Below are positions 59,172-64,000 of a DNA stretch of 64,000 nt, in pieces. The translations under genes were made by a program, and so were the position numbers. Numbering within the stretch: the first letter of the stretch is position 1; every line of letters starts with the position of its first letter. This DNA comes from CAZICM01 sp964537685. GTDB taxonomy: Bacteria > Myxococcota_A > Polyangia > Polyangiales > Polyangiaceae. The notes beneath the pieces were generated by a model. The model searched no databases, was not told the DNA's origin, and was given only the letters and a program-made list of their open reading frames with translations. The stretch lies in NCBI GenBank assembly GCA_964537685.1, contig CAZICM010000011.1, positions 62,001-126,000 on the forward strand, in the 5' to 3' direction.

Positions 59172-60635
59172 ATGGCGGACGAAACGCCTAAAATTGAGCC
59201 TGGAACCGTTATCGCCGGCCGTTACCGCGTGGAACGGCGGCTGGGCGAAGGCGGAATGGGGTCTGTCTTTTTGGTGCAGCACCTGCACACCGAGCAGCAT
59301 CTTGCGCTCAAAGTTTTGCGCAGCACGATCGTCAAGGATGCTGTTGCGCTGGAGCGATTCCGCCGCGAAGCCCGGGCGCCCGCACGCATTCAAAGCGATC
59401 ATGTCGTTGTCGTTACGGATGCCGATGTAGCGCCTGAGCTCGGCGGATTGCCGTTCTTGGTGATGGAGTGGCTGCGCGGTGAAAACCTGGAGCAGCTTAG
59501 TTCGCGGGGGCCGCTGCCGGGCGCCGAAGTCGTTCTTTATCTGCGCCACACCGCGCGCGCTCTCGACAAAGCGCACGCCTTGGGAATCGTTCACCGCGAT
59601 CTAAAACCTGAAAACCTATTTCTCACCACGCGCGAAGACGGAACGCCGTGGATCAAACTCCTCGACTTTGGAATTGCCAAACTGACGGGCGTTCCAAGCG
59701 AAATTGCCCGCGCGGGCTCGGCCACCAGCACCGGCCAAATCTTTGGAACGCCGCTCTATATGTCGCCCGAACAAGCGAAGGGCGAAGCCGGCAAAATCAG
59801 CCCTCAATCCGATATTTGGGCATTGGGGCTCATGGCTCACAAGCTACTCACCGGCAAAGAAATTTGGACGGCCGACACGCTGGTTCACCTGGTCGCACAA
59901 ATTGCCTACGAGCCTTTGCCCATTCCAAGCGAGCATGGAGCGACCTTCGGCCCTGCCTACGATGCATGGTTTCTGCGCGCCTGCGCCCGCAATCCCGAAG
60001 AGCGTTTCAAGAGCGCTGGAGAAGCCGTCACCGCTCTCGCAGAAGCCCTGTCCGTCAACGAAAACAGCATCCGCATTTCGCATGGCGACATCAAATCTTC
60101 ACCGCTCTCCTCGGGCAAGTCGGCGTCCGCCGCTGCCCTCGCCGAAACGGCATTCGATACATCAACAGGGCCTGTTGCGGGCACGTCGATCAACACATCG
60201 CCGCCCCGCTCTGCCCGCGAAAAACAGCCGTCTCAGCCATCGCGCGTGCCGCTTATTGCGGGCGCCCTCTCGTTGATTGCGCTGTTGAGCCTTGGCATCG
60301 GCCTCTTGCTTGGACGCGGCAACGGCACATCAAAACCCGTTGAACCCGACAGCTCTGCGCCATCCGCGCCGCGCCCCACCGATCCTATGGTGTTCACCAC
60401 GCCGCCCCCCGCTGAATCGAATCAGCCCCTGCCCGCGCTCACCCCAACACCCGAAACACCATCAGCCCCCCCGATTTCATCGCAGGCCAAGCCAACAAAA
60501 CCATCGGCCGCGCCCATCCCATCCAAAACGCCCAGCGCCCGCCCCAGCGTCGAAACTCCGCCGCAGCCCACGGCAACCGCCTCTCAAAAACCCGTTCCCA
60601 CGGCCCCCGACGATCCGCTTGGCACCCGCCACTAA
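59172..60635 (+). CDS. Second membrane-anchored Ser/Thr protein kinase
   Basis: A 487-residue Hanks-type kinase. The kinase domain (about 13-280) has Gly loop LGEGGMGSVF, Lys47, HRDLKPEN (Asp143), DFG at 165-167 and MSPEQAKGE. A Ser/Thr-rich juxtamembrane part precedes one transmembrane helix (about 358-382), and a Pro/Ser/Thr-rich extracytoplasmic tail follows. The layout matches the kinase at 55.5 kb, but the sequences differ, which suggests an old duplication. The following gene again encodes an exported repeat protein. Confidence 0.92.
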   Translation: MADETPKIEPGTVIAGRYRVERRLGEGGMGSVFLVQHLHTEQHLALKVLRSTIVKDAVALERFRREARAPARIQSDHVVVVTDADVAPELGGLPFLVMEWLRGENLEQLSSRGPLPGAEVVLYLRHTARALDKAHALGIVHRDLKPENLFLTTREDGTPWIKLLDFGIAKLTGVPSEIARAGSATSTGQIFGTPLYMSPEQAKGEAGKISPQSDIWALGLMAHKLLTGKEIWTADTLVHLVAQIAYEPLPIPSEHGATFGPAYDAWFLRACARNPEERFKSAGEAVTALAEALSVNENSIRISHGDIKSSPLSSGKSASAAALAETAFDTSTGPVAGTSINTSPPRSAREKQPSQPSRVPLIAGALSLIALLSLGIGLLLGRGNGTSKPVEPDSSAPSAPRPTDPMVFTTPPPAESNQPLPALTPTPETPSAPPISSQAKPTKPSAAPIPSKTPSARPSVETPPQPTATASQKPVPTAPDDPLGTRH

Positions 60636-60655
60636 ACACCTATAACCATAGATCT

Positions 60656-61681
60656 ATGACCTTCCCGGCCACTCGGACGCTGTTCCCGAAAATTGGCTGC
60701 ACCGCGCTCCTCGCCGCGCTCCTCACTGCGCCCCAAAGCGCGCTCGCGGGCGATCCAGCCGCCGCGGATGTGCTCTTCAAACAGGCCAAAGCCCTGGCTG
60801 GCGAAGGCAAATATGCCGAAGCCTGCCCTAAATTCGAAGCCAGCTACAACCTCGACAAGACCGTCGGCACGCTCATGAACGTTGCCGATTGCCATGAAAA
60901 TATCGGCCGGATCGCCAGCGCTTGGAGCGAGTGGAACACCGCCTTCGAAATGCTCAAGCGCGACGGCGACAAGCGCGAAAGCTTCGCATTGGGACGCCGT
61001 GAAACACTTGCGCCGAGGCTTCCCTACCTGCGCATCGACGTGAAGGGCACCGCCGAAAATATCGATATTTTCCGCGGAGAAACCCGCCTGGAATCCGGTG
61101 CCTACAACATCGCCCTGCCTGTCGATCCCGGCCTTATTGTTGTGGTTGCGCGCCGGGGCGATCTCGTCCTCAAGGAAGAGCGAGCCCTTGCGGAAGAAGG
61201 CAAAACCAAGGTCATTACCTTAGATTTAGCCGCGATCGCCGCCGCTGCCCCCAAGCCGCCGCCTCATGCCCAAGAAGGCACGCAGCCTTCATCTCCCTCC
61301 ATCATGCGCCCCACCGGTTTTGTCCTCGCAGGCGCCGGCGGCCTCGCCTTGCTCATCGCCGGCGGCCTCGAGCTCAGCGCCCTCACCAAACGCGACGAGG
61401 CGCTCAATTCAGGCCAATGCGTTGGCAGCTACTGCAGCACCAAAGGCTTCGAACTCATCGAAAGTGCGCGCTCATTTGCCTCGGCCGGACAATGGCTTGG
61501 CATCGGGGGCATTTTAGTAGGTGGTATTGGATTGTCGATAGTATTGCTCGCTCCATCCAGCGAATCGGCTCCTGAAAAGGCTGCTCATAAAAAAACCTCG
61601 CCAGGCATATTATCCGCCCGTGTCGAGCCTTCCATTTCGAATTCATTGACTGGCATTTCGATCAAAGGTGAGCTGTGGTAA
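60656..61681 (+). CDS. Exported TPR-like protein paired with the second kinase
   Basis: The 341 residues start with a signal peptide (cleavage near SALAG, about 31-33). A TPR-like segment follows (about 35-110: VLFKQAKALAGEGKYAEACPKF, TLMNVADCHENIGRIASAWSEW), then a PEGA-like beta region (about 120-205: LRIDVKGTAENIDIFRGE), two hydrophobic stretches (GFVLAGAGGLALLIAGGLELS at about 222-242 and WLGIGGILVGGIGLSIVLLA at about 281-300) and the terminal strand LTGISIKGELW. The overall order is the same as in the protein after the first kinase, so this looks like the second copy of a kinase-linked module. The role is unknown. Confidence 0.72.
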   Translation: MTFPATRTLFPKIGCTALLAALLTAPQSALAGDPAAADVLFKQAKALAGEGKYAEACPKFEASYNLDKTVGTLMNVADCHENIGRIASAWSEWNTAFEMLKRDGDKRESFALGRRETLAPRLPYLRIDVKGTAENIDIFRGETRLESGAYNIALPVDPGLIVVVARRGDLVLKEERALAEEGKTKVITLDLAAIAAAAPKPPPHAQEGTQPSSPSIMRPTGFVLAGAGGLALLIAGGLELSALTKRDEALNSGQCVGSYCSTKGFELIESARSFASAGQWLGIGGILVGGIGLSIVLLAPSSESAPEKAAHKKTSPGILSARVEPSISNSLTGISIKGELW

Positions 61682-61698
61682 TTCGCCGGCCCAGCTTT

Positions 61699-62070
61699 AT
61701 GAACAAATGCCTTGTTTTGCTCAGCTTGGGCGCCGCCACAACATCATTAAATTGCGAATCCACGCTTGAATTAGATACCGAATATCAAATTGTCGCCCAA
61801 CAGATGTGCCAATGCGAGCAAGTGACCACCGCCCTCGGAGACTCGGCCGCCTGTGAGGAGATCATTAACAATCGAATTGAAACCGCAAGCGACGAAGTAA
61901 GAAAGGCATGGTTCAACCAATTCGTCACGGAATGTGAACAAGGCTGCGGCACCTACACCAAATGCCTTGGAAACAAGCCTATTTGTGCCGAGCGCGACGA
62001 ACCATGCGGCAACGGCGACTTCTGCTGCAGCGGAGCGTGCGATATGGGCGCTACAAATCTCTGCCTTTAA
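61699..62070 (+). CDS. Cys-rich exported protein, short paralogue
   Basis: I start at ATG 61699, after the preceding stop; the frame opens 24 bases earlier. The 123 residues have a signal region ending near SLNC (Cys19), where the residue before Cys is Asn, so the lipobox is not canonical. A domain with QMCQCEQ and CEEIINNRIETASDEVRKAWFNQF follows, then a Cys knot-like end (CAERDEPCGNGDFCCSGACDM). The N-terminal part is similar to that of the next gene (CLGNKPIC here, CLDFQPIC there), so the two are paralogues of different length. Confidence 0.68.
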   Translation: MNKCLVLLSLGAATTSLNCESTLELDTEYQIVAQQMCQCEQVTTALGDSAACEEIINNRIETASDEVRKAWFNQFVTECEQGCGTYTKCLGNKPICAERDEPCGNGDFCCSGACDMGATNLCL

Positions 62071-62142
62071 CCTCGCCTCCGCCGCAGTTGCTCATCTTCG
62101 GAGCACCCAATCCCAAGCCCCTAATGATAAGTTCGTAACGCG

Positions 62143-63399
62143 ATGCCCACTCCACACGAGCGCAGCTTTCTCGATATCCGCCGCACGCTGGCATTCTTGC
62201 TCGTGGGCGTGACCACGCTCTTCGGAGTGAATTGCCAAAGCTTCTGGAGCCTCGAACCCTACCAGGATGCGCTCACCGAATGGTGTGAACTGCTTTCCCG
62301 CTGCGCTACCGAGGACAGCGCCGAAACGTGTGAACAGGAGATCGGCCTCCGTCTAGCGGTTGGCCGCCCCGCAGGCGACACCTACGTCGACAGCGACGAG
62401 CGCTGGAATGCATGGCTTCATCATTTCAATACAAAAGCCTGCGCGGAAGATTGCAAACACGCGCGCAGATGCCTCGATTTTCAGCCTATTTGCAGCGAAA
62501 CATCCTGCGAGACCCGCGAAGATTGCTGCGGCTTCTCCGTGGCCAGGGCGGACTGCGATACCCGCTCAAAACCAGGCAAATGCTGCAAGGTACGGGGACG
62601 CGGCTGCGAGAAAAACGAAGAATGCTGTCCGGGCGCCGGCCTCTGCGAAAACAACATTTGCGGCGGTGTTTTATGCAAAGAGATCTCCGAAATCTGCACC
62701 CAGGATTTTCAATGCTGCACCCAAAGGTGCATCAATAACCAATGCGCTGAAGACGTCTGTTCGCCGGACGGTTCGGAATGCAGAGTCGACCAGGATTGCT
62801 GCTCAAAGACGTGTGACCCAATATCATTAAAATGCTTCACAGGCCAATGCATCGGCGAATCGGGCCCGTGCACAATCGATGCAATGGGCAGCACTCCCTG
62901 CTGTGATGGCAACGTATGCGTCGAGGAAGGCGGTGGCAAAGGCGTATGCAGTCAAGTCACATGCAATTCGATCGGCGTAGAGTGCACCGGCGACGCATCC
63001 TGCTGCAGCAAGAAATGCGATCAGGAATTTCACAAATGCACCGCGTGCCTCTCAAGCGGAGAACCTTGCGTGACAGCCGGCCAATGCTGCGACGGCGCAT
63101 GCATAAGCGGTCTCTGCGCGAAGTGCACTGAAGATGGGCAATTCTGCAGTGAAGACATTCAATGCTGCACAGGCAAATGCGTAAACGGAGCATGCGCTCC
63201 CCTCTGCGCCTCAAGCTGCGATCACGATATTTGCCAGACAGGCCCTGCCATTTCTAAAGATTGTCCAAGCAATATGGTCAATAGCGCATGCGTCGAAAAT
63301 GTATGCAAAATTGATCCGTATTGTTGCTGCACACAATGGGATTTGCTCTGTGTAAACGAAGCAAAAAAGCAGTGTCCCAACGCCGCCTGCAACCCTTAG
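62143..63399 (+). CDS. Cys-rich exported protein with eight-cysteine-type repeats, long paralogue
   Basis: The 418-residue protein has a signal region ending at Cys31 (FGVNC, again Asn before Cys). An N-terminal domain is shared with the preceding gene, then about 250 residues hold a chain of repeats of the CCSKxCD or CCxxxC type (CRVDQDCCSKTC, CTGDASCCSKKC, CVTAGQCCDGAC, CSEDIQCCTGKC). Each looks like a small disulfide-rich module. More than 50 cysteines are present. It resembles myxobacterial surface proteins and, distantly, Dickkopf or chitin-binding modules. The role is unknown. Confidence 0.7.
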   Translation: MPTPHERSFLDIRRTLAFLLVGVTTLFGVNCQSFWSLEPYQDALTEWCELLSRCATEDSAETCEQEIGLRLAVGRPAGDTYVDSDERWNAWLHHFNTKACAEDCKHARRCLDFQPICSETSCETREDCCGFSVARADCDTRSKPGKCCKVRGRGCEKNEECCPGAGLCENNICGGVLCKEISEICTQDFQCCTQRCINNQCAEDVCSPDGSECRVDQDCCSKTCDPISLKCFTGQCIGESGPCTIDAMGSTPCCDGNVCVEEGGGKGVCSQVTCNSIGVECTGDASCCSKKCDQEFHKCTACLSSGEPCVTAGQCCDGACISGLCAKCTEDGQFCSEDIQCCTGKCVNGACAPLCASSCDHDICQTGPAISKDCPSNMVNSACVENVCKIDPYCCCTQWDLLCVNEAKKQCPNAACNP

Positions 63400-63554
63400 A
63401 GCAAAGCAGACAACCACCAGATCTGAGCGTTCATGTGTTATTTTGTGCCAGCCTATTGGGCGCTCTCCCAGCAAAAACCAGCGCAAACAAGCCATTTTTA
63501 ATGGCATAAATATTGCCAAATCGCACCGGATACCCACATCGGAAGGAAACTGCC

Positions 63555-64000
63555 ATGAACAAACGATGGTTACACGGAACTCTGATGATGTTTTATGTCG
63601 CTGCCGCTATTCATTGCAGTGCGGGTGACGAGGCTGGATCGCCCAGCGAAAGAGACGTTTTTCAGGAATCCGTAGGCAGCTCAAGCGGCTCAAGTGGAGC
63701 GATGGGCGGGGGCCTCGCAGCGTTCCCGCCGCCTTTTCACGGCACGACCAACCGCATGAGCGATGTCACTTCGGGAAGCGCGCCTCCTGTGGAGTGCGCT
63801 GGACTCGACCAAGAACCCGTCATTATTTATATGTCCGCAGACGATTCCAATTCGATGGCATCGCCTGCCTATGCGCGCGAAATGCTCCGCAGCGCCGTAC
63901 CCCGAAGTCCCGAGCCCGCCCGCCTTCGCCTTTCAGACTTTTTAAATTACTACAATGTGCGCTACCCATTTCCAGTCAACAAAGAGCCCGAAGTCTATTT
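63555..64000 (+). CDS. YfbK-like VWA-domain lipoprotein, 3' end outside the window
   Basis: From ATG 63555 (with AAGGAAAC upstream) the frame is open to the window end, about 148 residues. After a signal (MNKRWLHGTLMMFYVAAAIHC, Cys21) and a Ser/Gly linker (about 39-53), the segment MSADDSNSMASPAYAREML followed by LRLSDFLNYYNVRYPFP is typical of the N-terminal part of YfbK-type VWA proteins (usual wording EEFVNYFDYxYP). The metal-binding VWA part itself would lie beyond the window. Members are lipoproteins of unknown role. Confidence 0.75.
   Translation, partial: MNKRWLHGTLMMFYVAAAIHCSAGDEAGSPSERDVFQESVGSSSGSSGAMGGGLAAFPPPFHGTTNRMSDVTSGSAPPVECAGLDQEPVIIYMSADDSNSMASPAYAREMLRSAVPRSPEPARLRLSDFLNYYNVRYPFPVNKEPEVY

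Noticed and set aside
1..64000. Mobile elements, prophage, tRNA or rRNA genes
   Set aside because: No transposase, integrase, terminal inverted repeats, cloverleaf or rRNA sequence was recognised on either strand by eye; a tRNA search program would be the decisive check.

Overview
The window looks like a chromosomal segment of a myxobacterium (phylum Myxococcota). GC is fairly high but below that of most cultured members (by-eye impression, not computed). The indicators are many lipoproteins with Pro/Ala- or Gly/Ser-rich linkers, Cys-rich surface proteins of the CxxDxDC type, a MYXO-CTERM-like sorting tail, two Hanks-type Ser/Thr kinases each followed by a secreted repeat protein, and a pair that matches the TraA/TraB outer-membrane-exchange system. 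I saw no insertion sequence, integrase, CRISPR array, rRNA or tRNA gene.

Layout. Positions 1-6.1 kb hold a HEAT-repeat protein, two lipoproteins, tsaD (tRNA t6A synthesis) and two unknown proteins. From 6.1 to 9.7 kb a minus-strand operon encodes a BMP/nucleoside-type ABC importer (two permeases and a double ATPase, no binding protein). Core metabolism follows: pgi, a lone sucA, a hotdog-fold protein, the RNase P RNA gene, an ErpA/IscA-type Fe-S carrier, and a split cobalamin-dependent methionine synthase (reactivation domain at 16.0 kb, catalytic protein at 16.8 kb). Next are a beta-propeller protein with a histone-H1-like tail and a tandem family of three proline-rich envelope proteins (20.4-22.9 kb). 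A Ppx/GppA phosphatase with an HD domain, a DUF4159 protein and a glutamine-amidotransferase-like membrane protein follow, then holA and further lipoproteins.

From 34.5 to 38.4 kb two overlapping minus-strand genes encode a TraB-like protein (barrel, thrombospondin type 3 repeats, OmpA domain) and a TraA-like protein (signal peptide, PA14-like region, Cys-rich repeats, C-terminal sorting tail). These are the parts of the contact-dependent membrane-exchange machinery of Myxococcus. After a large HEAT protein, a GNAT acetyltransferase and an aminopeptidase P, 44.0-45.9 kb carries an AAA ATPase coupled to a small PD-(D/E)xK-like protein, a candidate two-gene defence cassette. A lipoprotein HtrA protease, a complete class I terpene synthase (49.8 kb), LarE, an OmpA-type lipoprotein and a fused membrane/spermidine-synthase-like protein follow.

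The last 8.5 kb holds the two kinase plus secreted-protein modules with a charged helical-repeat protein and an acidic lipoprotein between them, two related Cys-rich secreted proteins, and the start of a YfbK-type VWA lipoprotein cut by the window edge. Many starts given here are downstream of the longest open frame. They were chosen from signal peptides, Shine-Dalgarno sites, family lengths or avoidance of overlap.
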